In this document: piece after piece, positions 11,801 to 64,000 of the stretch | Position numbering within the stretch: position 1 is the stretch's first letter | Layout of the letters: each line of letters begins with the position of its first letter | Source: Conus ventricosus | Taxonomy: Eukaryota; Mollusca; Gastropoda; Neogastropoda; Conidae | Length of the DNA: 64,000 bases | NCBI GenBank assembly: GCA_018398815.1 | Contig: CM031600.1 | Span: 55,985,253 to 56,049,252 of the forward strand | Reading direction: 5' to 3' | Position numbers and translations under genes: made by a program | The notes under the pieces: model-generated | Told to the model about the DNA's origin: nothing | What the model saw: only the letters and a program-made list of their open reading frames with translations | The model's database searches: none

Positions 11801-14602
11801 TAATGCTGAAGGGAGGTGGCAATAGAATGTAATTTACAAGAATTATCAGACAAAATTTCCTCCTAGAGAAGCAAGAGAGAAAGGAGTTTCTCTGTCAGAA
11901 GCGAAAGCAAGTTTGAATGGACACATCTGAGAATCCATGAACATCAAAGAAACAAATTCAGGAAAGAGGGCATGTTCCTCTACTAAGGAAACGGAGAAAA
12001 CGAGATGTAATGAAGTGAACTCATTAAAGGCAGTCTCTCCTACTGCCCAACTTGGTATTGCGGTGAGGTTAGCTCCCTGCTCTCCCAATTTTTCTTGGTT
12101 GGTGACGTGGGGTATCCTGATGATATGGCAACATTCCACACCAAATAGAGATATGGCATATGTTTTGACAGGTAAGTGTGAGAGAAAAAAAATCTGTCCC
12201 AGTAAAAAGGTATCGGAGAACAAGTGCTGTCTTTGGTGCCCATAGTGTTAAATGGATACCAAAAACTAAAAAAGCAATACTGTTGAATATTTCAAGTTAT
12301 ATACATACAAAAAAGGTGAATTTAACAATAATTTTAAAAAATCAGCTCTTGAGTTAAAAATTTGGACTTCTGAAAATTTCAGCTTATAGTGGGTAGAGTG
12401 ATGGACTCATGATCCTGGCGATGCAGGTTCGAATTGCTGCCATCTGTTTGGTACAGGGGGATTTTTTCCTTCAGAGTTAACAGTGGTTCTATCTCCATTT
12501 CCCAGAGAACTTTCGAATGAAACTATGGACTTAAGTTCCTCCTGTGAACGCAAGCAGCTTGTACACTTGTAAAATCCAATCAACTTTCATAAGAGAAGGC
12601 AGTTTGGCGATCGGTATGGACGACACTTATGCACATAGCATGCATCCTCTGTGGAAAAAAAGAAAAAGAATGATGAAAAACTGAGTGAGCAATATTAGAC
12701 TGAATGAATTAGGAGATGAGTGAATGTAGCACTGGCAGGCAGTTCTTCTGTCAGCTCTTTCCTTGTAGATAGTACATTGAGTAAACAAATGCTTCGATTG
12801 TAAAAGTGCTTAGAGCTTGGTTGCTGAGGATAGCCACTGTATCATCACTCTAATAATGAAAAAAAGAGAATAGTACTGCAGATAACAGTGTCATGAATTC
12901 TCTAAACATATATGATGAGGGAATTTTTTTTTTTTGCCATACAGTACATACTTTTCTACCTTTTTACATTGTGAGTGAACACATTTTGAGATTTTCAAAG
13001 CTTTCAGCAAGGTCAAGAAACCTGATGAGAACTGATTTCCGTCACCATGTGATGATATGACGGTTAAAACCCCTTTGTTTTCTGAGCCTCATCACTAATG
13101 AAAATTACATAACAGAGTGAAATATGTTGTAAGGTTCTTGAATTACTTCTAAAGAAGTTAACAGGTAAAGAAAATTTTCAAATGACAGATCTTTTCTTGT
13201 TTGTTTATGTAAAATTGTGTGAGTCACTGATGTACCCAAAATTGTGGTTGTGCACATTTTCTTAAATGCCCAGTGCTTAAAGAGAAGTGATTATGAGGAA
13301 AGGTCCCTCTCCACCAAGTGCTCAGGAAGCTTGTTGCTTCTCTGAAGTGGCCGGCAGCAGGCCAGCAGCTGACATTTTTTTTTTTTAATCTACTTTGAGT
13401 TCATCACACTTGGAACTAGATTATGGCTATCTATTGAAGAGAAGCACTTTCACGTAAGCCAAAAAGGAAAAAGAAAAAAAGAACTCCTATGATCTGTTTT
13501 AAAGACAATTATCTAGCAAAAAACAAAACAAATAAAAAAGAGAAGAGAAAAAGAGAGATGTTTGAGCAAATCATTTTCATTTACATGTGTATTTGGTATT
13601 CTGGGATATATTAGGAATGATGTAGCTGTTTTGAATCAGGATGGAAAAAAAAGTATGGTCGTGGTGGGACAACTTTGCTATGAGGGGGTTGTTTTAGTGT
13701 TTACTCAGTATAGAGAGGTTATGTGTTGTGAACAGAGATATCTTCTTCTTGTGATGGGGGAAAAGATAAGCACATACTTTAATACAGTCATTCATGCTGA
13801 AAGAAAATAACCATCTTGTGGCTTTTACTGGACAACAACAAAAATACTGAGCAGTTTGAGTTTATTTGAACACAGTTGTCATTTGCTGCGAAGTCTCCCA
13901 GATAATGTCAAACAGTAGCAGGCACACACTGCCATGCGTGTACAAGGCCAGCCTGCTGACTATACATATTGCTTTGATAATTTAAGTGTCTAACGATGAC
14001 TTGATGTGGGTAATGGCTTTCCTGAAACTGCAACAATTAGTACAGAATGGAAAGACTTTCCATGATACATTATTCATTCTAGTCTCTGATGCTTCAGATT
14101 TTGTTTGTATTTGTTAATGCTTTGTGCCAAGCTGCCCTCTGGAACAAAATGGACTGGATGAAGATTTGGCATTTTAGTGTCGGTTAATGTGTGTGTGTGT
14201 TTGTGGTGTGTGGTGTGGTGTGGTGTGTGTGTGTGTGTGTGTGGGTGTGTGTGTGTCTGCAGTCTTTGTGAATGGGTGTGCTTGTGAATTATGCAGATAA
14301 AGAGGAAATGTTTGTTCAATTTATATTGATACAGTAGAGTTATGTCTTCATATGAAAAAAATTGATTGAAAATATTTATTTGTACTTGAATGTTCTTTCA
14401 TTCAAGCATATTCTGATGAAATGGGTTTTTACATTTTGAAAAGGTATATCTCATGGATTATTAACAAAAAAAAAACAATGATTCACCAATATGGTTTCTG
14501 AACTTGTCACAAATATTGTCTTTTCAGAAATGTGGTACCAAAGGAGGAAAACCTACAGAAAAAGTCACCATTGCAGGCTGCGGGAGAACTTGTATAGCTT
14601 GA
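1..14602 (+). CDS. PPIE: PPIE / cyclophilin E, 11 exons, 5' partial
   Basis: Spliced gene for peptidyl-prolyl cis-trans isomerase E, a nuclear spliceosome-associated protein that binds RNA through an N-terminal RRM and isomerises Xaa-Pro bonds through a C-terminal cyclophilin domain. Exons: 1-81, 556-599, 2065-2091, 3377-3458, 4121-4233, 4677-4815, 7892-7971, 8505-8610, 9590-9665, 10930-10996, 14528-14602; all junction phases agree. The window opens inside the RRM (VDDKV). RRM signals are RNP1-like HRGFAFIEF and [15 protein letters not shown]. An acidic linker (KEEEEES, KRPAEDD) follows, then a cyclophilin fold with active-site signature [15 protein letters not shown] (Arg, Phe, Gln), [12 protein letters not shown] and the tryptophan of [11 protein letters not shown]. 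The catalytic residues are all present. Length and domain order fit the roughly 300-residue PPIE family. The start codon and the first RRM strand are outside the window. Recognition comes from remembered family sequences. Confidence 0.95.
82..555 (+). other. PPIE intron with C/A homopolymers
   Basis: Contains a run of 24 C (200-223) followed directly by 15 A (224-238) and a T run (about 312-331). Otherwise AT-rich with nothing recognised. Confidence 0.7.
556..599 (+). CDS. PPIE: PPIE exon b (RNP1)
   Basis: 44-nt exon after TTTTCACAG, donor GTAAGT at 600. Encodes [15 protein letters not shown], the RNP1 strand that contacts RNA. Confidence 0.93.
600..2064 (+). other. PPIE intron, nothing recognised
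   Basis: AT-rich intron with short TG-rich stretches and a C-rich block near 993-1024. No gene or element seen. Confidence 0.6.
2065..2091 (+). CDS. PPIE: PPIE microexon c, 27 nt
   Basis: Nine-codon exon (DAAAAIDNM) between TTTTTCAG and donor GTCAGT, phase 0 at both ends. It encodes the second RRM helix. Skipping it would keep the frame but remove that helix. Confidence 0.92.
2801..2850 (+). repeat. (TG)n microsatellite
   Basis: About 25 TG units directly next to the 3' end of a minus-strand SINE-like sequence. Confidence 0.9.
2855..3065 (-). mobile_element. tRNA-derived SINE, minus strand
   Basis: Read on the minus strand, 3065 downward has GGTGCAGCGGCC and a B-box-like GGTTCAAGTCAC, then a body that ends at a CA microsatellite. 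A tRNA-like head with a simple-repeat tail is SINE structure. The family is not identified. Confidence 0.55.
3377..3458 (+). CDS. PPIE: PPIE exon d (end of RRM)
   Basis: Encodes [18 protein letters not shown] and KVKEGASRA; acceptor TCCTAG, donor GTTTGT, phase 1 at the 3' end. Confidence 0.93.
4121..4233 (+). CDS. PPIE: PPIE exon e (acidic linker)
   Basis: Encodes [19 protein letters not shown], then an Asp/Glu-rich stretch and KRPAEDDSE. Acceptor ATTCCAG, donor GTAAAT. This is the flexible linker between RRM and isomerase. Confidence 0.92.
4677..4815 (+). CDS. PPIE: PPIE exon f (start of cyclophilin domain)
   Basis: Acceptor AACTAG gives phase-0 entry ([17 protein letters not shown]), then the first cyclophilin strands VYMDIKIG and [16 protein letters not shown]. 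Donor GTAAGA, phase 1. The internal CAG before TGGAGC would break the phase, so the upstream TAG is chosen. Confidence 0.9.
4958..6770. mobile_element. Composite TIR element (ACTTACCTGTC family)
   Basis: The left end (ACTTACCTGTCAAGCAAATG) matches the reverse complement of the right end (ATTCACCTGTCCAAACCAAT) over about 65 bp, including TGGAACATCG and GGATCCC. A second inverted pair lies inside at 5178-5188 and 5237-5249, so two elements may be joined or nested. No transposase was found. The interior holds A and C homopolymers (5900-5976). Confidence 0.65.
6961..7012 (+). repeat. (CA)n microsatellite
   Basis: Imperfect CA repeat with CG interruptions in a PPIE intron. Confidence 0.85.
7482..7506 (+). 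repeat. G homopolymer, about 25 bases
   Basis: Uninterrupted G run inside the PPIE intron before exon 7892-7971. Such a run could form a G-quadruplex on the sense RNA; its length is hard to sequence reliably. Confidence 0.85.
7892..7971 (+). CDS. PPIE: PPIE exon g (active site)
   Basis: Encodes [15 protein letters not shown] then [12 protein letters not shown], which contains the catalytic Arg. Acceptor TGTTTCAG, donor GTATCC. Confidence 0.94.
8505..8610 (+). CDS. PPIE: PPIE exon h, GC donor
   Basis: Encodes [16 protein letters not shown] and [17 protein letters not shown]. Acceptor AACAATAG. The 3' boundary is CAG followed by GCAAGT, a non-canonical GC donor with otherwise perfect U1 match. 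No GT nearby keeps the phase-1 join to the next exon. Confidence 0.9.
8635..9071 (+). repeat. 95-bp perfect direct repeat, 342 bp apart
   Basis: Positions 8635-8729 and 8977-9071 are identical (start GTAAACTGTTTCAGG, end AATATTTAA). The 247 bp between them are single copy. Lies in the GC-AG intron of PPIE. Confidence 0.9.
9590..9665 (+). CDS. PPIE: PPIE exon i
   Basis: Encodes [18 protein letters not shown] and ITTAKTD up to the split Trp codon. Acceptor TCTTTACAG, donor GTCAGT, phase 2. Confidence 0.93.
10930..10996 (+). CDS. PPIE: PPIE exon j
   Basis: Completes the Trp codon and encodes [19 protein letters not shown] and KME. Acceptor TTTCTGCAG, donor GTTAGT, phase 0. Confidence 0.93.
11661..12178. 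mobile_element. Short TIR element (ACTTACCTGTC family), 0.5 kb
   Basis: Left end ACTTATCTGTCCAAGCAAAT and the reverse complement of the right end ACTTACCTGTCAAAACATAT share about 65 bp, including GCCATAT and TGGAACATTGCCAT. Second full copy of the family at 4958. No coding capacity; MITE-like. Confidence 0.7.
12380..12660 (+). mobile_element. Old SINE copy, same family as those in the LTR array
   Basis: Has a tRNA-like B box (GGTTCGAAT), GGGGGATTTTTTCC, GAGTTAACA and GGTATGGACGACAC, and ends near GCATCCTCTGTGG plus an A-rich tail. Diverged from the copies at 42766, 47461 and 52219. Confidence 0.72.
14528..14602 (+). CDS. PPIE: PPIE last exon and stop
   Basis: Encodes [19 protein letters not shown] then RTCIA and TGA (14600-14602). 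The KVTIA-x-CG strand is typical of cyclophilins; the last five residues differ from the usual short Glu/Leu/Val ending. Confidence 0.9.
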   Translation, partial: KCGTKGGKPTEKVTIAGCGRTCIA

Positions 14603-14785
14603 AATAAGAAACAGCTGTGGTGTGTGTGTGTGTGTGTGTGTGTGCGTGCAAGATGTGTGTGTGCATGCAAGATGTGTGCGTGCGTGTCCATGTGTGTTTT
14701 GGATTGATAAAAGAACTGAAAGTTTGTTTAAATGAACCATGTTAATATTTTATATATTAAATAAACTGAGGTATACTGCACCCAG
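14603..14785 (+). other. PPIE: PPIE 3' UTR with GU repeats
   Basis: Follows the TGA and runs to just past the AATAAA signal. It contains a GT repeat (about 14619-14645) and further GTGTGTGC segments up to about 14698. GU-rich tracts are known binding sites for CELF and TDP-43-type proteins; a role here is inference. Confidence 0.6.
14760..14765 (+). terminator. PPIE polyadenylation signal AATAAA
   Basis: Canonical hexamer in an AT-rich stretch 158 bases after the stop codon. It is the first AATAAA downstream of the last exon. Confidence 0.75.
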
Positions 14786-14814
14786 TTGTATTGGTTCATG
14801 TTGAATACATCGAG

Positions 14815-14976
14815 TGCATTTATGTCACGCATCCAAATTTCTTCTCAGAGATATCACTTTAGACAACAGCATTAGTTACGGAACACCAGGTCTACTGCAT
14901 TTTTTGTCATGCATCCAAATTCTTCTCAGAAATATCACTTTAGACAACAGACATAGTTACGGAACACCAAGTCTAC
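14815..14976 (+). repeat. Two-copy tandem repeat, about 81 bp
   Basis: Two consecutive copies of a unit containing CATCCAAAT, TCTCAGAGATATCACTTTAG and TACGGAACACCA, just beyond the PPIE polyadenylation site. Confidence 0.8.
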
Positions 14977-15309
14977 ACACTTTCCGTTGTGGTGGATCTT
15001 GCAGAAATAAACATTGAAAAGAGGATTGAGAGGCAGGAGCCATATTTGTTGATGTAATGAAACTTGTCAGGACATGGTGTGATTAGTAAAAGGCAGAAAC
15101 CCTTACTGTTAATAGCGATAGTTTAATCATGTACAAGTATCATTTGTAAATTATTATAAAAATTATGATTATTTTTGACAGACAGAGAACACACGAGAAA
15201 ATGTTCTTTCTTATATCAATCGCTTATAACTCTTAATTTAGTCTTTCAATCCGGATTAGGTAAACACAAAGCTTTGTTAATTTTTTTTACTGCATAACTT
15301 CACAGGCAA

Positions 15310-15545
15310 GATCATTTCATATTATTTGCAGCAAAAGTGTCAGTCTGTTTTTATTTACAAAATATGTCATATCATTTGCAATAAAAGTGTCAGTCTGTTT
15401 TATATTTTAAAACATTATGGTATACCATTTGCAAACAAGGGTGTCAGTCTGTTTTTACTTACAAGATTATTTGAGTGTCAGTCTGTTTTCACTGACGAGA
15501 TTATTTCATATATCTGCAAACAAGCAAGTCAGACTGACAAATTTG
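15310..15545 (+). repeat. Imperfect repeat with GTGTCAGTCTGTTTT core
   Basis: Four copies of the GTGTCAGTCTGTTTT core, spaced about 35-65 bp apart, with variable flanks and a final reversed-looking AGTCAGACTGAC. Intergenic. Confidence 0.7.
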
Positions 15546-16638
15546 CATTCAAAAATTATTTTGATTATGGCATATAGCTTTTTTTACATAAACACAACTA
15601 CATGCACACTCTCTCTTCCAAAATGGAAACCTCTGAATATCCTCTATCTTCAACTTATGCCAGCCTGTACGCTTCCAAAATTTCAATAATGATAATGACA
15701 AAAAAGCAGATATTGTATACAAAAATTTTGAAGGAAAACTTTCATGGTGAAAATAGACTTCTAACAAGTCCTAGTAGGTTGGTTTGTGGTAGAAGTCATG
15801 TAATTATGAATAGAACACATACTTTGAAATTTTGTCTTGCTTAGGCTTGCTCCAAGATATTATGTTTCATACCCCCAAACAGAACAGTCTAGCACAACTA
15901 CTTCAGAGACTTTTTTTGTTTTCCAATCATGCTGATCAGTTGCATGATGTTATTTTGTGACTTTGATCTTCAGTGGATGTTCCCCATAAGACTTTTTAAA
16001 CATACTTTAAAAAAAGAAATGAAACAGCAGCCTGATACAACCACTAATACTAGAACATAACAGATTTGTTACATGAAATACAAACGTGCAAAAATCCTGA
16101 ATAACTTTCAGGGTTAATCCGGGTCATTTTTTTGTAAACCCCATCCCACCCTCTCCACCCCCACACCCTCCCCTCCCCTTTTTTTTATCTTGAGAGCCAA
16201 ATAAATGACTACCCCACTGTTAAAAAAAAAAAGAAAGAAAAAGAAAGCAAAAGAAAAAGTGGGGAAAAGTTGGAGGTTGGAGGACAAGAAAAAAAAATCA
16301 AATGACTGCAGATGGGATTTATACATGTGTGTAAAAATCTACAAAAGTCCATTCCAAGATGGAAAAAGATGCTTGACACTGAATCAAGATCCTGAAGGAA
16401 AGAAGATACAAAGAGACACAAATCTGGCACAGTTATACTCTGCTAATAAAGGCACATTCAAAACATCACAATGCTTCAGTTAGAGACAGTCAATAATGGC
16501 ACATTTTGAAAACTTGAATGAACACACCATTATGACAAGGTTTGCATGTGTCAATCCCAGTAGTTTCAGCAAAGCTGAGAGCCTTTTCCATTATGCACAG
16601 TGATTTTGATCTTTGAGTGTCTGGAGAAAGTGGAACTC

Positions 16639-59620
<42,982 letters not shown>

Positions 59621-59659
59621 CTGCAACAGGAAACTTCAGATTAAGTCTATAAGTCAGAC

Positions 59660-59965
59660 AAACTGACAGACAGACAGACAGACAGACAGATAAATAGATT
59701 GACTGATGGACAGATAGATGGTTAGTTGGATAGATCGATCGATAGATAGATGACGGACGGACGGACAGACAGACATACGAACGTGGACAGATAGATAGAT
59801 AGATCGACACAGAGAAAGAGAGAGAGAGAGGTGGATAGACAGACAGACATAATGATAGACAGACAGGCAGATAGATAGGCAGATAGATTAAATAGATATT
59901 CAGAGATACAGATAGACAGACAGATAGATAGATAGGTAGATGGACAGATAGAGAGATAGATAGGT
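59660..59965 (+). repeat. (GACA)n/(GATA)n microsatellite
   Basis: About 300 bp of mixed GACA and GATA units starting 40 bp upstream (transcript sense) of the acceptor of exon 59442-59620. On the transcript it is a TGTC/TATC repeat. Confidence 0.9.
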
Positions 59966-60505
59966 TAAACAACTGTTCAGCGGAGGAAAACAATGTGTTC
60001 ATTTTGAATCCCTCAGTTTTAAGAACATTAATATAATAGAGGGGAAAATGCAAGACTTTGGGGGTGTGGGGGGTTGGGTGGTGGTGGGAAGATAGCCTAA
60101 TGGGAACATCATTTTCCTTTGGTGCTTGAAACTTCTTTAAGTATCATGCAGTTCCCCCAGAAGGAGAACGAATGTGTGGGCGCATCAAAGCTTCCTTCTA
60201 GAAGGAAACCAACCATTGTTGTAGCTGAGCCCAGACAGGTCTCACAGCCTCTACATGGTTCCTCTTGAGAAGACTTGGCAAATGGAACTCACGTGCTAGG
60301 GCACTGAGATCCAACAAATGCAGTTGTCACGAAGATGATGGATGAAGATATTAGTTTTCAGAACAATTCTGTTTGTTCGTGACAACTTCAGGTTACCAAC
60401 AAGGATCAAAATGAAACAAAAACCCAAAGAACATTAAATCTCATATTGTTCATAAGAAATTCGAAAGCATGAAAAAAACAAAAACAATTTGTGACTACTT
60501 GCGCC

Positions 60506-60652
60506 CCCCCCCCCCCCCCCCCAAAAAAGGATAGGCTACATGACTACTTTGTGTGTGTGTGTTGTGTGTGTGTGTGTGTGTGCGTGCGGCGTGTGTGTGT
60601 GTGTGTTGTGTGTGTGTGTGTGTGGTGTGTGTGTGTGTGTGTGTGTGTGTTG
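60506..60652 (+). repeat. C homopolymer and (GT)n microsatellite
   Basis: C run of about 17 and A run of 6 followed by several GT tracts. Confidence 0.88.
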
Positions 60653-61227
60653 GCTGGAACCGTCCCATTTGGCTGATGGGAATGTGACAGAACAAGCCTA
60701 GCTGGCTGTTGAAATTCTTTGAGATGTCGCCAGCCAGAGAAGAGTAAGTGGTAAAAACATATCAGCCCTCGTAATTAAAAAAAATAAAAGATAGTGACAG
60801 CAGGCCATCAAACGGATGATGAGCATGTTAACTGTGCATGAGCGATTCGTTACCGCGACTGACTGAACATTTTCTGCAGGCTTAATGAGTGCGGATAGTA
60901 GTCCTAGTAAATGGCGTTACATACTTTTTAAGCGCGTCTGACATCGCAGAAGACATGATTAAAAAAAAAAAATTTAAATCCAGACCGAGGCATATCTAAG
61001 AGATAAGAGCCATTTGTATTTAACACGCTGCAGACAGATATCCGTAATCTATGTTAATAAATTATGTGAGGTCATAACTTGTTTTGTCATCCACATTTGC
61101 AGATATTGCATGGTTTTCAACAGTATGGAGATAACTGGGTTAACAAAAACAAAACAAAAAAGCACAACAAACTAAAAAAAAATCCTTCCACAAAAAAAGG
61201 AAAAAAAAACAACAGAAAGAACAAAAT

Positions 61228-61650
61228 TGAGGCTGGTGTTTGTTCTCTATTGCCTCGATCAGTCATTGAGGCTGGTGTTTGTTCTCTATTGCCTCGATCA
61301 GTCATTGAGGCTGGTGTTTGTTCTCTATTGCCTCGATCAGTCATTGAGGCTGGTGTTTGTTCTCTATTGCCTCGATCAGTCATTGAGGCTGTGTTTGTTC
61401 TCTAATTTCCTCGATCAGTCATTGAGGCTGGTGTTGTTCTCTATTGCCTCGTCAGTATTGAGGCATGGTGTTTGTTCTCTATTGCCTCGATCAGTCATTG
61501 AGGCTGGTGTTTGCTCTATTGCTCGATCAGTCATGTGAGGCTGTGTGATTGTCTCTATTGCCTCGATCGTCATTGAGGCGGAGTTTGTTCTATGCCTCGA
61601 TCAGTCATTGAGGCTGGTGTTTGTTCTCTATTGCCTCGATCAGTCTTTGA
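61228..61650 (+). repeat. 39-bp minisatellite, about 11 units
   Basis: Unit ATTGAGGCTGGTGTTTGTTC then TCTATTGCCTCGATCAGTC. The first four units are identical; later ones carry many one-base indels. Confidence 0.9.
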
Positions 61651-63463
61651 ACAGTGCCTTTCGAAATCATCCATGACAGTGCCTGAAACGTATTAGAATT
61701 AATTCTCCTTGCAATTACCCTTGTGTGTACTGCATGTTGTGTTCCTGGCACGCTGCGCACGCGTATGTTTATGTGTGTGTGTCGGCGCTTGTATGTATGT
61801 AATGCGTTGATTGTGTTTGAGAGAGAGAGAGAGAGAGGGGCGGGTAGTGAGTGTATGCCTGCTGACTTCTTGTGAATGTTTACCATAATCGTGAAAAGCC
61901 GTTCGCAGTAGCTATCCTACCAAAAGTACAAATAAACTACATGCATGTAGTTTCTTATTCTTTTTTTTCACTGTCTTTCTTTCATTTGCTTTCTTTCAAT
62001 CATGCAACCTTGCTATATGCATGAGCATACTTATCACAACGGTAGTAGTCGGACCTTCCACTTGGCGACCAACTTTCATCTACGGAAACAAATGTTTGCT
62101 CATTATCGAAAAAAACCAACTTGAAATATGCTGACCTAACAAAAAAACAAACAAAAAAATGAAAAGCATGAGACGAAAGATGCTGCTCTTAATATCTTTT
62201 TTTCCCCTAACTTTCTTTCTTTTTTTCTTCTTTTTTTTTATTTTTTTTTCCCTTTTATCAAGAAAGTATATTTTCCTTCCCTTGCTTTTTCCAATCTCTT
62301 CTTTGTTTTTCGTCTTCTTCTTGAGAAATTTGTGCAGAATTCGGCAACTTTAGGGCATGGGGATTCCACTCGGCGGACTTTGAAATTGCAGTAGCCCTTG
62401 ATTCAGGACTTAGTCTAAAAGGAGGAAGAAAAAAAAAAGGGCATTGCGCACGAGCACTTCTCATGGTCACAAGTGTCAGAATCCTAAATTATCTTGAGTG
62501 AGGAGAGGTAGGATAAACTGTGAGCGTGTTTTTTTTTTCCCCTTTTATCACGGACCACTAGTGGTATAGTACCCGTTGAACATAAGAATCACATGTATAA
62601 AAACGATGAAAAGGGTAAGAATACATACAGTATTATTTCTCAGATATCTCATCATGTACTGAAAATGGTTGTAGAGGTACATGCGGTTTGAACAAAATTT
62701 TATCAGCTCATTTTGACAAGCTCGACTTGAAGTGTTCTTTCCATATACCACAAAAGTGTCTTATGTCATTGAAAAATGGTCAATAGTTACACGGAAACAG
62801 ATTGGCCTGGCTTCTTTGCTCCACAACAGTGTGCATTCCCTTTGAAAACTTTTCAACTTGCAAACTCACACTCGTCTGTGGGTGAAAGTATCCATGAAAG
62901 CGACGCAAGTGAAACGTCCGCCATTTTCAAAATAATCATGCACATTTCACTTCAATCCGTACCTCTGATTTTTTTTTCTGGAGCTGTGGCTACTCCACGG
63001 TTTTCTACAAAAGGGTATGAATACACTTTGCTCTGAGGTGGATCTGAAATACTGTATAAATGATAAATACGGAGAGTAACTTTTGTTCATGTGGTGAGGC
63101 AATTAATTCAAAATGTACATCACAGCGAACTAAGGCTGATCGTGTATCCCTTCACCTAGAATATATGCGAAAGAAAAGGCACACAAAACAAGGACACTTT
63201 TCTGAAAAGGAAGTTCAAATTGCCCAGATTCAACAACAAGGTGACATATGCACACAGAAATAACAGCAGAAAAAATATGTAGAAACACAAATTCATGACC
63301 GGTGTAGCACACCACTGTACGGTCAAGCGAACAGGACACAGAATACTTCAGTTACAAATACGCATATTTCATTTTCATTTTTCTTTTTTTTTTTATTGCT
63401 ACGCCAATCGTATCCCAGGACGCGAATTCAGCCACGCAAGAAATATTCTCGGTAACATTCGCG

Positions 63464-63468
63464 TACAC

Positions 63469-63512
<44 letters not shown>

Positions 63513-63537
63513 GCACGCACGCACGCACGCACACACA
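63464..63537 (+). repeat. (CA)n microsatellite
   Basis: CA tract followed by GCAC units. Confidence 0.9.
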
Positions 63538-64000
63538 ATGTCCATGTTTTAAAATAGAAATGACTATTATTTGTTTACGATTTGCTGTTACAAGCATAGG
63601 TTCATCTGTCGTCTCCTTGTTACAGTTCAATTCGATGTGTGTGTTGAGTTTATTATTACATCTTTCCAAAAACAATCATACTTGTCATTCTTAAATGTCT
63701 TAGCACCATGATAATTTCGATTATTGATTTCTGGACGTGTAGTTTCCATTATTTTCTTCCAATTAGAATTATCTGTAAACAGTTTTCTTACTCAATACAG
63801 TTTTACACACTGAATAAAACTTGTCTATTTGGGATTCCAAGGCCTCCATTTTAAACAGTATGAACTGAATGTATTCGCTTGATCTTGTTTGCATTTTTTT
63901 CCCCTTATCCCATATGAAATCAACGCACTTTTTCTTTTGCTATTGTCTGATGTTACCATGTGGTAGGTTTGGCAATAACGTCCATGAATACACTAATTTT

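Larger units (their letters stand above)
10997..14527 (+). other. Last PPIE intron, 3.5 kb
   Basis: Holds the TIR element at 11661, the SINE at 12380 and a TG repeat near 14187-14255. The rest is AT-rich with nothing recognised. Confidence 0.7.
14786..16638. other. Convergent intergenic region
   Basis: Between the two 3' gene ends. Contains the two repeats at 14815 and 15310, a pyrimidine-rich stretch (16137-16185) and A-rich sequence. I could not place the NRF gene's polyadenylation signal with confidence. Confidence 0.6.
60053..64000. other. Upstream NRF intron or 5' region, no exon recognised
   Basis: The family N-terminus (signal peptide and a Trp-Ala-Leu segment before the GKPG motif) should lie 5' of 59620 on the minus strand. 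I did not find it here, so it is probably beyond 64000. The interval holds the repeats listed and AT-rich sequence. Confidence 0.55.

Noticed and set aside
11846..12245. Overlapping frames on both strands at 11.9-12.2 kb as genes
   Set aside because: They lie inside the TIR element and show no family motif or conserved splice structure.
61228..61650. CRISPR-like regular repeat
   Set aside because: Units are contiguous with no unique spacers; an ordinary minisatellite in animal DNA.
62548..62751. Minus-strand frame with ACQNELIKFCSN that could be the NRF N-terminus
   Set aside because: Lacks the Trp-Ala-Leu segment and a donor in the right phase; the match is too short.

Overview
The window is animal nuclear DNA with long introns, very many dinucleotide and tetranucleotide microsatellites, minisatellites and several transposon families. 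There are no bacterial-style genes. The gene content and repeat types fit an invertebrate. Two repeat copies (34461-34695 and 39325-39570) look like a short interspersed element I remember from caenogastropod snails, so a marine snail is my best guess. This is inference from memory, not a search.

Two protein-coding genes point at each other. The plus-strand gene (1-14602, 11 exons, 5' end outside the window) is PPIE/cyclophilin E, an RNA-recognition-motif plus peptidyl-prolyl isomerase protein of the spliceosome. The minus-strand gene (13 exons seen, 59620 down to 16639, 5' end outside the window) is a nose-resistant-to-fluoxetine (NRF-6)-like protein, with an N-terminal NRF domain followed by a multi-pass acyltransferase-3 domain. 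About 2 kb of repeat-rich sequence separates the two stop codons. Nothing links the two genes functionally; they are simply neighbours.

Layout: 1-14.8 kb, PPIE with TIR elements and SINEs in its introns; 14.8-16.6 kb, intergenic; 16.6-27.1 kb, the 3' exons of the NRF gene, with a minisatellite and a 1.1-kb foldback DNA transposon carrying a THAP-domain relic; 27-32.8 kb, one intron with a decayed R2/R4-type LINE tail, a SINE and a palindrome-rich block; 32.8-41 kb, middle exons among CA/GT repeats, minisatellites and a hAT-like element; 41-57.3 kb, one giant intron filled by a tandem array of four LTRs and three internal regions of a non-coding LTR retrotransposon lying on the minus strand; 57.3-64 kb, a long perfect hairpin, microsatellites, the first visible NRF exon (59442-59620) and more intron.

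Four conserved exons each need one extra base to stay in frame, in three cases beside a G run. Copies inside the LTR array also differ mainly by small indels. I read both as residual long-read assembly error rather than gene death, but the sequence alone cannot settle this.
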